In this document: positions 9,169 through 16,875 of the stretch, one piece after another
Position numbering within the stretch: position 1 is the first letter of the stretch
Layout of the letters: every line of letters begins with the position of its first letter
IMG/VR virus record: IMGVR_UViG_3300021371_000110
Coordinates: 1-22,233 of that record
Source of the DNA: a virus
Reading direction: 5' to 3' (one strand)
DNA: 22,233 bases
The notes under the pieces: model-generated
What the model was told of the DNA's origin: nothing
What the model saw: only the letters and a program-made list of their open reading frames with translations
The model's database searches: none
Made by a program: the position numbers and the translations under genes

Positions 9169-9611
9169 TATTTCACCGTTTCATATTGATAAATACCCTG
9201 AGAAGCAGTGCCAACAGCACTAAATAAAGACGCAGTTAAAGCATTGTCTCCACGCCTTCTTTCAGCCATAGCTGCTGATTTAGATTTCATATTTTGAAAC
9301 TGAATTTGTTGATCTATGCGACCAGTGTCTTGAGCAATAATTTCTTTTTGCCTATCTAAGAATGCCTGAACGCTTCTATCAGATCCAACATCACGACCAG
9401 CAGCAGCAAATGCAGCTATATTAGCTGACGTTGCTAAGTCATACTCTTCCTTTCTTGCCCTAGACATTTGCATAGCTTGCGTTTTATTTAAGGCTTGATC
9501 TGTTTTGATCTGAAAGGCATTTAGCTTAGACGCTTCTTGTTGAGCTTTACCAGCAGCAATTTGACCAACTGCACTTAACACAGATGATCCAAGCATAATC
9601 ATTTCTATCAT
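9168..9611 (-). CDS. Internal virion protein, gp14-like
   Basis: A 147-residue, Ala, Gln and Lys rich helical protein whose stop overlaps the next ATG and whose ATG overlaps the previous stop (TAATG at both ends). It opens with a short hydrophobic stretch (IMLGSSVLSAVGQIAAG), followed by an amphipathic helix region with AFQIKTDQALNKTQ, AAFAAAGRD and QIQFQNMKSKSAAMAERR. This pattern (a hydrophobic N-terminus, then a motif near AAxGRDVGSDRS) matches the small internal virion protein B family of T7-like phages as I know it. T7 gp14 is of similar size and is thought to form the outer-membrane part of the ejection conduit. Family membership is inferred from pattern and gene order together. Confidence 0.75.
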   Translation of the reverse strand: MIEMIMLGSSVLSAVGQIAAGKAQQEASKLNAFQIKTDQALNKTQAMQMSRARKEEYDLATSANIAAFAAAGRDVGSDRSVQAFLDRQKEIIAQDTGRIDQQIQFQNMKSKSAAMAERRRGDNALTASLFSAVGTASQGIYQYETVK

Positions 9612-11821
9612 TAGACTATTAACTCCGCTACTATTCCATTAATCTGTAAGCCTAGTGGCTTGTCTTGCTCAATGGTTACTTGTGGATTCCTATTGTACCC
9701 CAAAGTCTTTACTTCTTTTTTACCAGTAAAGCTTGAAGAAATAACATCGTTTGAGTTTACCTTCATTGAATCTGTAGACTTAACGTCAACAATAATATTG
9801 GTAATACCCCTTGAGGTTCCAGTCGAAGGCCCATTGCCCATGTTTGCATCTATTGGGTTGCTTATTAATTGTGTTGTAAACTTTTTACCTACATGGATAA
9901 TGTTATATCCAGAAGAAGAATATGATGATAAATCAATTCTATTTGCAACTCCGCTAACATCTTGAACAGTAAAATCACCTAAGTTTATAATTTCAAGAGT
10001 GCTGCTAACAACAGCATTAACTGTTACTACATCTCCATTTGTATATAAAGGGCCAACTGTTAATGCAGAAGCAAAAGCATATGCTGTAGCAAAATCTAAA
10101 TTAGGCATAGAAAAATTACAAAGCTGCAACTTGTTTTTAGAATCATAAACATTTGCATAAAGCTGATCACCTATAGCAATGACAGACCCAAACCTTCCAT
10201 CTATAGTTACCCTAGTCCAAGCTGCTTTTTTCTCAGCCCTATTGGACGTAAACAAAGCCAAGTCACCATTGCTTAAAGTAAATGCTGCGTAGGAATCAGG
10301 AAGATTAGAAAAACCATGAGAAACAGTAAGATACTTAGGATTATCTATAAGGTGAGATGCCAATGTAGATATAGTAGAAGCTGTATAAGCATCTTCTGAA
10401 TCTGAATATAAATACTCTCTAACATTTTTTCCGTTTTTTTGAACAAAAACAGTAGCACCATCGATAGAAGCAGGGGTAACAAAACTAGTGCCATATGGTG
10501 TTTGCATTCTTATCTGAGCGTTAGTCGGGGTAATTGCTTGGTTTAAGTAAGTAGGAACATATAGTTCACCAGTAGCAGTAAAGACTTGCAAGTCACGGTT
10601 AGAAATTAAATATCTAATTTCGTGAGAATCACCAGTAGCAGCAACCAAGTTAATTGAATCATCATCAGCGGCTTCACCTACATCGAAGTTAAAAAAGCTA
10701 CCAATCTTACTCATCCATATTGTATCAGGTTCAGATAACGTGCCACCAAAGCACAATCTGTTTTCATGAAAAGCAACAGCAGCTGGGTATCCTCTTACAG
10801 CAGAGAATGATTGCTCATCCCACGTTGTTGTTGGAGCATGGCAAGATATAGATACTTGCCCACCACCATCTTCACTGCTGCTTGCATTACCATCAGCTTG
10901 ATAGGTGTAAGTGTTATCATCTATTATTTCTCTAACCTGATCTGTAATATTTAAATTAGTAGTATTAATGCCACCTGTTGCAGCAGCATTTTGTACTGTA
11001 ATAGCATCACCTACATTAAAACCATGCTCAATCTGGGTAACTTCTACTATATTTGAACCCTCTCTTGTTCTAAGAGGATTTAAAACAGATAAACGAGCAA
11101 CAAGTGTATCAACAACATTGCCAGTTACTTCCGTTGCAGACGTATAACCAGTAATAGTTATTTCTGACTCATGATATCTTACAGTTGTTCCAACATGATC
11201 AGCCACCCAATAATCAGCACTTGTTGTTAAAGTAATACCAGTTCCACTTACAGCAGAAGGATCTAAAGTAACTCCACTAGCATGAAATTTTGAATATGGC
11301 TGATAAGTAACTTTATTATCTGCTCGCGCATCGAATGAATAAGTATCTATTTCAAAAGACGTAAGGCTTGTTCTAGTAAGTAATCTAGGTGCAAACAAAG
11401 GATGCGATATAAACATTACATCGCCATACTGAGCAGCTGTATATTCTTGTAAATAGTCTTCATCAAAAGGAAGTGCTGTTCCATCAACATCCTGAGTTAA
11501 TGTTGAGCGAAGAGTTAAGTTATTATTACTCTTCTGAAAACATCTTACTTTTTGATGCTCAATCGAAATTACATATTCTTCATTTGAATCAAAAACAAAT
11601 TTAAACAAATGTGATTGCTCATGACTAGAATCATAAGTCAAAGAATAAGTATATTGATGTTCTAAGCCGTGACGTTTTATTACAGCGCCCTCAGGTGTAA
11701 CAAGAAGGTTTTCTAATCGTTGAGCAGATTGATTGTAAACAGGTGAATCCGTTCTCATTATTAATGAGTCACTGATTTCTCCATACTGAAAGCTGTTAAT
11801 TGGAACTCTTACTTTCTGCAT
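9611..11821 (-). CDS. Tail tubular protein B (T7 gp12-like)
   Basis: The 736-residue product begins with KVRVPINSFQYGEISDSL and then AQRLENLLVTPEGAVIKRHGLEHQ, the hallmark start of podovirus tail tubular protein B (a segment on tail contact followed by N...ppGGv..RpGt). The body is rich in beta-formers and includes FHENRLCFGGTLSEPDTIWMS, another recurring block of this family. The length is close to T7 gp12 (about 790 residues). It forms the lower part of the short tail tube below tail tubular A. It lies between tail tubular A and the internal virion genes, with TAATG coupling on both sides, so translation of the three genes is probably linked. Confidence 0.92.
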   Translation of the reverse strand: MQKVRVPINSFQYGEISDSLIMRTDSPVYNQSAQRLENLLVTPEGAVIKRHGLEHQYTYSLTYDSSHEQSHLFKFVFDSNEEYVISIEHQKVRCFQKSNNNLTLRSTLTQDVDGTALPFDEDYLQEYTAAQYGDVMFISHPLFAPRLLTRTSLTSFEIDTYSFDARADNKVTYQPYSKFHASGVTLDPSAVSGTGITLTTSADYWVADHVGTTVRYHESEITITGYTSATEVTGNVVDTLVARLSVLNPLRTREGSNIVEVTQIEHGFNVGDAITVQNAAATGGINTTNLNITDQVREIIDDNTYTYQADGNASSSEDGGGQVSISCHAPTTTWDEQSFSAVRGYPAAVAFHENRLCFGGTLSEPDTIWMSKIGSFFNFDVGEAADDDSINLVAATGDSHEIRYLISNRDLQVFTATGELYVPTYLNQAITPTNAQIRMQTPYGTSFVTPASIDGATVFVQKNGKNVREYLYSDSEDAYTASTISTLASHLIDNPKYLTVSHGFSNLPDSYAAFTLSNGDLALFTSNRAEKKAAWTRVTIDGRFGSVIAIGDQLYANVYDSKNKLQLCNFSMPNLDFATAYAFASALTVGPLYTNGDVVTVNAVVSSTLEIINLGDFTVQDVSGVANRIDLSSYSSSGYNIIHVGKKFTTQLISNPIDANMGNGPSTGTSRGITNIIVDVKSTDSMKVNSNDVISSSFTGKKEVKTLGYNRNPQVTIEQDKPLGLQINGIVAELIV

Positions 11822-12405
11822 TAACTGCGCCTTTCAGCAATAAACCTCGATGTTGTTAGCTTGCGCGTTGTTTGCTGCTGAGAATCAATGTTCCTAGCCT
11901 TCATAAACAATGCCGCAGCTTTCTGCTCCATTAACTGGGCAAGCTGTGCATCTCTTGCTAAAGAGATTGCAAAGGAACCAGCAAGAGTAAATTCAATTGC
12001 TGTAGTAAAGTAAGAAGGCCAACTAGACTCAGGCGCTCTCTCAACATAATCTAAGACAACGGTATCGCTTGCATCCGCGTCACAGAATATTTTATTACCA
12101 TAGATATCGTACTTAATTAATGCATCATTAATAGTTACGCCTATTACCGTAACGCAAGATGCTGGAATGTGATAAGACGCTGAGAACCTACCCTTGGGAG
12201 CAGTTGCTAAGCGTGTAAGATTTATCTGAGTTGTAGCAAAACGCCAACGAAAAGAAGCAAATGAAGTCTGTATTATGTCTTCATATAAAGCATTAGCTAC
12301 TTTTGCTTCAGATGTACTAGCTGCAAAGTCGGTAATCCCGTCAGCACCAATAAGATATAATGCGTTGCTTGCAACTTCTAATGATGAATCAGCTACTCTT
12401 GGCAT
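11821..12405 (-). CDS. Tail tubular protein A (T7 gp11-like)
   Basis: The 194-residue product has the typical N-terminus of the gp11 gatekeeper family: SLEVASNALYLIGADGITDF, then an acidic stretch and ANALYEDIIQTSFASFRWRFAT. T7 gp11 is also about 196 residues. It binds under the portal and forms the head-tail interface on which tail tubular B assembles. The ATG at 12405 is supported by this family-typical start. It has no Shine-Dalgarno within normal reach; see the hairpin entry at 12406-12437. Its stop overlaps the ATG of tail tubular B. Confidence 0.92.
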   Translation of the reverse strand: MPRVADSSLEVASNALYLIGADGITDFAASTSEAKVANALYEDIIQTSFASFRWRFATTQINLTRLATAPKGRFSASYHIPASCVTVIGVTINDALIKYDIYGNKIFCDADASDTVVLDYVERAPESSWPSYFTTAIEFTLAGSFAISLARDAQLAQLMEQKAAALFMKARNIDSQQQTTRKLTTSRFIAERRS

Positions 12406-12437
12406 GTTGGTTTGGGGGCCGAAGCCCCCACTCCTTT
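12406..12437 (-). promoter_or_regulatory. Hairpin between Shine-Dalgarno and ATG of tail tubular A
   Basis: On the minus strand the stop codon of the 88-residue gene runs into AAAGGAG (12437-12431). A 7-bp stem TGGGGGC / GCCCCCA capped by TTCG (12430-12413) follows at once, then AACCAAC and the ATG. The linear gap from GGAG to ATG is 25 bases, too long for normal initiation. With the hairpin folded, only seven bases remain. The C(UUCG)G loop is an exceptionally stable tetraloop. No T-run follows, which argues against an intrinsic terminator. T4 genes 25 and 38 are known cases of a hairpin bridging such a gap. Confidence 0.8.
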
Positions 12438-12702
12438 AGGTATCAGTTGCGCTAATTGTATTACCATCAACAACGTCAACCGCAGTGGTTGCAACGCCGT
12501 TAAAGTAAGTCAATGTAGCTACTGGTGTGCCGCCTGATGCAGAAATAACGAAAATAACATCGTTAATATTTAGCATCGGGTGAGCATCTTCAAAGTAATC
12601 TTCTGCACGAACAACAGAAAAAGCATCTGTTGTAGTATAGTGCCACAAAGAAACACCAGAAGCACCACTCAAACGAGTAAGGTTTGCTGAATTATAAGCC
12701 AT
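12436..12702 (-). CDS. Conserved small protein downstream of capsid, 88 aa
   Basis: The ATG at 12702 lies eight bases after AGAGG, 11 bases beyond the capsid stop. The 88-residue product reads MAYNSANLTRLSGASGVSLW and then HYTTTDAFSVVRAEDYFEDA, with MLNINDVIFV in the middle and a beta-rich C-terminus. From memory, small proteins with this MAYNS.NL start and a 'YF.DA..ML...D.I.V' core are frequent directly after the capsid gene or in tail fibres of marine phages. A head decoration or virion-attached role is plausible from position, but no function is established to my knowledge. Its stop codon overlaps the Shine-Dalgarno of tail tubular A. Confidence 0.75.
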   Translation of the reverse strand: MAYNSANLTRLSGASGVSLWHYTTTDAFSVVRAEDYFEDAHPMLNINDVIFVISASGGTPVATLTYFNGVATTAVDVVDGNTISATDT

Positions 12703-12713
12703 GATTAATCCTC

Positions 12714-13523
12714 TTAGTTATTATCAAGGACTTCATAGATACCATCGCTATCAATAACGACAGCACCCATAGACATCATTGATGTGGCAAGGTGTGAGAC
12801 TTTTTCCGCAATATAGTTTACCTCAGTTTGAACATCAGCATTTACGCCAAGCCCTACTGAAGATGTATGGTACGAAAAGTTTTTACCACCAGCTACAGCA
12901 GACGTTGAAAAGATCTTGAATCCCAAGAACTCTTTCATTGTCATACCGCCAGCAAACGGCAAGTTCTGAGGGCCAACGTAATCAGAAGAAGCAAACTCGT
13001 TAATGTTAAACAAGTCAGCAAAACCAGAAGGAGACATGGCTAAGTAGCGTTGTCCGTCTTCTGGAACGTCAGCATTCCCAAGAGTTTCAAACAATGACAA
13101 CAAGTCAGCTTTGCTTACTGCGCTGCCAGTTGCACCAATCTGAGTTGCATTGGCACCAGCATCCATTGCTGTGATTAAGATTTCATCAGTCTTACGACCG
13201 AGTGCAGCAGCAGCAGATTGCGCTACAGCTTGACGCTCGTTAATGTTAATCTTTAAATCATCAAGCTTGTCCATATACTCTGAAGCATAGAAGTCAGCCA
13301 TTGTTACTTCAACATTGGTGTGCGCCAACTCCATTGGAGTTACGTTACCGTTGCGAGATTTAGTAGTTGCAGTGCCTTTTCCGATTACTTGGAAACGAGC
13401 AGTTGAACCTGTGACATTTGTCGTACGCACAGTGTTCCGTAACTTGGAACCCATACGCTGATACGCCATATGTACTTCAGTTTCAAACTGCTTGATAAAA
13501 GCTACGTCTATAGTATTAGCCAT
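12714..13523 (-). CDS. Major capsid protein
   Basis: The 269-residue product matches, by pattern, a capsid family common in marine podoviruses: FIKQFETEVHMAYQRMGSKL, then RFQVIGKGTAT, HTNVEVTMADFYASEYMDKL (about 68-87) and NERQAVAQSAAAALGRKTDE (about 95-114). This resembles the N-terminal half of HK97-fold coat proteins of the Phage_capsid_2 type; the Pfam name is from memory. It sits directly downstream of scaffold and the gp13-like gene and upstream of the tail tubular genes, as expected for T7-like order. At 269 residues it is shorter than T7 gp10A (about 345) but normal for this marine group. The ATG at 13523 follows TAGGA with eight bases spacing. Confidence 0.9.
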   Translation of the reverse strand: MANTIDVAFIKQFETEVHMAYQRMGSKLRNTVRTTNVTGSTARFQVIGKGTATTKSRNGNVTPMELAHTNVEVTMADFYASEYMDKLDDLKININERQAVAQSAAAALGRKTDEILITAMDAGANATQIGATGSAVSKADLLSLFETLGNADVPEDGQRYLAMSPSGFADLFNINEFASSDYVGPQNLPFAGGMTMKEFLGFKIFSTSAVAGGKNFSYHTSSVGLGVNADVQTEVNYIAEKVSHLATSMMSMGAVVIDSDGIYEVLDNN

Positions 13524-13602
13524 TTTTACAGTCCTATTAGAAGTTTCAGTTAATCACAGGTATCCGATTTTCTATCTCAACAAGGGTATCCTTACGGGCC
13601 TT
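13524..13602 (-). promoter_or_regulatory. 79-base leader of the capsid gene
   Basis: This is one of the few gaps in the tightly packed late module. On the minus strand it holds GGATACC twice, 26 bases apart (13591-13585 and 13565-13559). The first copy lies in the small palindrome AAGGATACCCTT. There is also a TTGAGA box without a convincing -10. Capsid genes often have their own promoter or processing site, so a control element is plausible, but I find no recognisable promoter. Confidence 0.3.
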
Positions 13603-14145
13603 TCAATGTATTACGGGCTGTCGTGGTTCATCATAAACACAATTTTGATCTAAATTGCAACGAACAAATTCAACATACTTATTTCCGTTCTGCATAGATA
13701 CACCAACAGGATCAAATCCTAGCCACGTTGCCCAGCTTACCATGCCCTCATAATCAGCAAGAATTGTCATAGACATATGCGATTGGCTTTGATCAAAAAA
13801 CTCTACTAGCATCCTTGATCCACGCGCTAGCATAGTAAAGTTTTCCCTTATTTTATTAGAAAACATTGCAAACATTTGAGGCCAGTCCTGATCTTCACAG
13901 AACCAAAGACCGCCAACAAACAAAAGCTCACCGCCATCTTTACGACAGACGTAAGCCTCAGATGTTTTGCTCATTATTTCTAATGCAGTTCTTACATCGC
14001 AGTAGCCAAGTAATTTTATTTCTCTGCGATTTTCTTTTGAAAGAACCCTTTCAAGCTCATCAATATGAAAAGATTTAAGGGGAGTCAGATAGTAACTCCC
14101 CCTTTTTATAATCTTAACTTCTGTGAAGTCTTTGCCAGCCATCAT
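13603..14145 (-). CDS. T7 gp13-like protein (GNAT-like, DUF2833 type)
   Basis: The 180-residue product has FVGGLWFCEDQDWPQMFAMF (about 76-95), then ARGSRMLVEFFDQS and MVSWATWLGFDPVGVS near the C-terminus. This matches by eye the T7 gp13 / DUF2833 family, whose fold resembles GNAT acyltransferases: a beta-strand core and a final 'a.WL.rLGF.p' block. No acetyl-CoA pyrophosphate loop (Q/RxxGxG/A) is evident, so catalysis is doubtful. T7 gp13 is needed for virion morphogenesis. Here the gene sits between scaffold and capsid rather than in the tail-core block. The start is one of two adjacent ATGs at 14145 and 14142. Both lie inside the end of the scaffold gene, with no strong Shine-Dalgarno, so translation is probably coupled. 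Confidence 0.75.
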   Translation of the reverse strand: MMAGKDFTEVKIIKRGSYYLTPLKSFHIDELERVLSKENRREIKLLGYCDVRTALEIMSKTSEAYVCRKDGGELLFVGGLWFCEDQDWPQMFAMFSNKIRENFTMLARGSRMLVEFFDQSQSHMSMTILADYEGMVSWATWLGFDPVGVSMQNGNKYVEFVRCNLDQNCVYDEPRQPVIH

Positions 14146-14851
14146 CTATCTGCTTTATATAGTTTGGATCTCTACTTTTAGGCTCCCAATATCTTGGGTC
14201 TTTCATCAATTCCTTTAATCCAGTTTCATCAAGAGATGGAGATGGGCTAGTATTGCCAGCAAAATTACCATCCTTCATTTTTTCCATAATGGTTTCTAAG
14301 GCTATAATCCCCTCATGGGATTCACACATACGCTCAATAGCTGGCAGTGCATCTTCTGGAAAAAACTTATTAGCAAACATAGATGCAGCTTCAATTCTTG
14401 TGCTGGCATTATCGCCAAGCTTTGCTGACTCAGCTTCTATATCTGGTTGGCTTCCATTAATTGCCTGAGCATACATTTCTATGCCCTTTTGAAACTCTTC
14501 TTGACCATAACCGTTTTCAAAAGAATGCTCAGACCACCACTGCAAGAGATCATTATCAACAGCAAGATCATCATCAACAATATCTGGAAGCTGATAATCA
14601 CCAGCAGTTTCTGGCCTATCAGCAAAAGCTTCTGTTTTTATTTCTTCAAGCAAGGCTTCTCGTATTTCTTCATCCTTGCCGCCAAGCTTAGATTCAAGTT
14701 CCTTATACGCCTTTGCTAGATCTTCACCTGTTTTATATTTCTCAGGCAACCACTCTGGACGCTCAGGCGCAGCCGCCTGATCTACATCTTCTTGAGTTAC
14801 AAAATCACGGCCATCTGCTTCTGCTGCTTCAATTGCTGCTTCATCATTCAT
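14114..14851 (-). CDS. Capsid scaffolding protein
   Basis: The 245-residue product is strongly acidic and mostly helical. It contains the block RPEWLPEKYKTGEDLAKAYK followed by ELESKLGG at about residues 31-58, a signature of podovirus scaffolding/assembly proteins of the T7 gp9 type. The C-terminus (DPRYWEPKSRDPNYIKQIDD) ends basic, as capsid-binding ends of scaffolds often do. It lies just upstream of the capsid region and downstream of the portal, the usual place. The ATG at 14851 follows AGGAG with nine bases and overlaps the stop of the preceding gene (ATGA). It would direct coat protein into procapsids and then leave. Confidence 0.88.
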   Translation of the reverse strand: MNDEAAIEAAEADGRDFVTQEDVDQAAAPERPEWLPEKYKTGEDLAKAYKELESKLGGKDEEIREALLEEIKTEAFADRPETAGDYQLPDIVDDDLAVDNDLLQWWSEHSFENGYGQEEFQKGIEMYAQAINGSQPDIEAESAKLGDNASTRIEAASMFANKFFPEDALPAIERMCESHEGIIALETIMEKMKDGNFAGNTSPSPSLDETGLKELMKDPRYWEPKSRDPNYIKQIDDGWQRLHRS

Positions 14852-15108
14852 TTGTCTTTACTCCTATGTGCATGTGATATGCGCTGTTCAAGAAGGCCAA
14901 CTATATACCGCTGCCCCTCTATATGTCTTAGCTCTTCTGTAGATACATTAGGCCCATTAACCATCTCAATAGTTACAGACCTGAGATATTGAAGCACAGC
15001 CTTTCCAGTAGGCGTGTTAAATATCTGAGCTATATTCTTGCTTATTTCAACGTCTCTATCTACGTGACGCTGTATTCCGTCTATGCCAATATTAGCCTTC
15101 GTCGCCAA
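14848..15108 (-). CDS. Bbp19-like small phage protein, probable TTG start
   Basis: The 86-residue product contains NIAQIFNTPTGKAVLQYLRS and HIEGQRYIVGLLEQRI, the F.tp.G..vL.yL...EGqR..v..I pattern of the small Bbp19-like proteins that sit next to podovirus portal and scaffold genes. That name is recalled, not searched. There is no ATG at its front. I choose TTG at 15108 because AAGGA stands exactly seven bases upstream (15120-15116). A farther TTG at 15162 lacks a Shine-Dalgarno and would add 18 residues read out of frame through the portal's Gln-rich tail. With the chosen start it overlaps the portal by 17 bases, and its stop overlaps the scaffold ATG. Function unknown; perhaps a head-assembly accessory. 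Confidence 0.7.
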   Translation of the reverse strand: MATKANIGIDGIQRHVDRDVEISKNIAQIFNTPTGKAVLQYLRSVTIEMVNGPNVSTEELRHIEGQRYIVGLLEQRISHAHRSKDK

Positions 15109-16636
15109 CTTGCATTCCTTGTTGCTGTTGAGCCATTTGCTGCTGAGCCATTTGCTGCGCAACCGCAGCTATTTGTCTACGCTGTTCTTCGTCACGAATC
15201 AAGCTCTCTGGTACACCAAACTTTTTAGATAGGAATATAGCAGTCTTTTCTGAGTCAATTAACATTTGCATCATCTCAGGGCCAAAGGCTCCACCAACAA
15301 GCTCTAAGAAACGCGCAACACTTGAGATATCCTCATTTGCTTGTGCTTGAGCAAGTGGAGATACAGATCGCACTTTAACTTCCCTACCATTTACTGTAGG
15401 TACTTCTATGCGGCCCTGCTTCTTTAGGATGTAAATTACACGCTGAAGTACGGGCTGCACGAGTTCAGCTTGCAATCTTCCAAATGAAGAACCCATTCGT
15501 CTGGATAGGTCAGCCATTCTCTCAGCCACCTCAGTTGCAGTCGCAGGGGTTTTGTTAGGATCAGCAAGCATATCCATAAATAAAGCCTTGCGAATATTAA
15601 GGCGCATATCATTAAGAACAAGCTGCGCTACATCAAAACGACCCGCTGCTTGTATAGGTTGTAAGCCAGCAGACCCCATAGCTTTTGGTATAATAGTCCC
15701 TGGGACTAAATTAATTGTATCAACATTAACTACGCCATCATCTTCCATCTGATATATACCAGAGATAGACATCTGAGCATTTTCAAGAATAAGCTCAATA
15801 GTTAAGTTCGTAGTCTTAATAGCAGACAGAGCATTAAGAATAGGCCCACGACCATACACCTCACCAGAACACTTAGACCACCTAAAGCAAATAAAAGGAT
15901 TAGATCCTACGCCCTTCATTTGTTTTTCGTATAGCGTTGTTTTGGTACTCATGCAAAATGCATAGTGATAGTAAGCTTCCTCGTTTCGCTTACTGTAGTC
16001 GCGGCATACAAGCTCAAGAACAGTAGTTTCTCTGTCCTTGCCCATTTGCTGTTCGACCTTTGGATCAAACTGACTATCAGGAAAAAGAATCCTCAGTTCA
16101 TCAAACGGAATCTTCTTACGTTCTCTAAATACATGATCAATCTTATCGTCTGGCCCAGTATCAAGTACGACATGTGGAAGGGGTATTGCGGTAAAGTTTA
16201 CTGGATTAATTGAATCCCCTTCTTCGACGCACAAGACACCAGTACCAACAGCCAAGTCCATAAAGGATTCATGAACCTCTTGGCTGAAATTGGAGTTCTG
16301 CAATACCTCGAATACATATTCAGTAACTTCATCTAGCTCGTTATCGATTGCTTCACGCTGATCCTTTGGCACTTCACTGCCGGACATAAGATCAGCCCAC
16401 CTAGCAAAGTTAGGCACAATGCCAGACTGCAATCTGCTAGCAAACTCTTGAACACCAACTACCGCTGTTTCATCAAAGATCTTTTCATCTCTGCGTTGCC
16501 CAGCTTCTTCATAATAAAACGACTCACGTTGAGGCAGAGCGTATTCATAACACTCCTCAAAGAGAGGAACCCAGTTTTCCCGAAAGGCTTTTGCCTTCTG
16601 GTACTTCTTTAGTTTTTGCTCTGCCAATGTATTCAT
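15092..16636 (-). CDS. Portal protein (head-to-tail connecting protein)
   Basis: The 514-residue product is a podovirus-type portal of the Head-tail_con family. Early blocks include WVPLFEECYEYALPQRESFY (about 22-41), GQRRDEKIFDETAVVGVQEF and ASRLQSGIVPNFARWADLMS (about 66-85), then LAVGTGVLCVEEG. T7 gp8 is similar in size (about 536). Twelve copies would form the ring through which DNA enters and leaves, and it binds TerL and tail tubular A. The last 25 residues are Gln and Met rich (AQQMAQQQMAQQQQ), encoded by short tandem CAGCAAATGGCT-like units, a disordered tail. The ATG at 16636 overlaps the preceding stop (ATGA). The nearest ribosome site is a weak AGGG. Confidence 0.93.
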   Translation of the reverse strand: MNTLAEQKLKKYQKAKAFRENWVPLFEECYEYALPQRESFYYEEAGQRRDEKIFDETAVVGVQEFASRLQSGIVPNFARWADLMSGSEVPKDQREAIDNELDEVTEYVFEVLQNSNFSQEVHESFMDLAVGTGVLCVEEGDSINPVNFTAIPLPHVVLDTGPDDKIDHVFRERKKIPFDELRILFPDSQFDPKVEQQMGKDRETTVLELVCRDYSKRNEEAYYHYAFCMSTKTTLYEKQMKGVGSNPFICFRWSKCSGEVYGRGPILNALSAIKTTNLTIELILENAQMSISGIYQMEDDGVVNVDTINLVPGTIIPKAMGSAGLQPIQAAGRFDVAQLVLNDMRLNIRKALFMDMLADPNKTPATATEVAERMADLSRRMGSSFGRLQAELVQPVLQRVIYILKKQGRIEVPTVNGREVKVRSVSPLAQAQANEDISSVARFLELVGGAFGPEMMQMLIDSEKTAIFLSKKFGVPESLIRDEEQRRQIAAVAQQMAQQQMAQQQQGMQVGDEG

Positions 16637-16866
16637 GAGTTAAACCGCCCTAAGAATCCAGCGCCGCCAGCACGAAACAAAGATCTTCGGCCACGACCGC
16701 CGCGCATACCGCGCTGTTGTGTTCTTGCAGACAAAGCTTCGCTAATATCTTCTCGTTTGCTTTCTGCGCGTTTTTCTACTTCTTCGCGCTTAGCTTGTTC
16801 TGCTGCAACCCTTTGATCTGCTGCTGCTTGTTTCTCTGCGCCAGAGGGGCCACCACCAAAACACAT
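16633..16866 (-). CDS. Small MCFG protein between terL and portal
   Basis: The 77-residue product starts MCFGGGPSGAEKQAAADQRV, continues with a charged Ala, Glu, Lys and Arg helix (about 10-45), and ends with a Gly and Arg rich segment, RGRRSLFRAGGAGFLGRF. Small proteins with an MCFG start, a helix and a terminal GRRSL..G..GF.GRF box are frequent next to the portal of marine podoviruses, from memory, with no assigned function. The ATG follows AGGAG that overlaps the terL stop, and the stop overlaps the portal ATG. A second MCFG protein lies at 19973-20158. The Cys at position 2 is not in a lipobox, since no signal peptide precedes it. Confidence 0.75.
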   Translation of the reverse strand: MCFGGGPSGAEKQAAADQRVAAEQAKREEVEKRAESKREDISEALSARTQQRGMRGGRGRRSLFRAGGAGFLGRFNS

Positions 16867-16875
16867 AGCTATCTC

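Noticed and set aside
12413-12430. Hairpin read as an intrinsic terminator after the capsid block
   Set aside because: On the minus strand it is followed by AAACCAAC rather than a T-run; on the plus strand there is no gene to terminate.
15108-15162. Upstream TTG giving a 104-residue Bbp19-like protein
   Set aside because: No Shine-Dalgarno, and the extra 18 residues are simply the portal Gln-rich repeat read in another frame.
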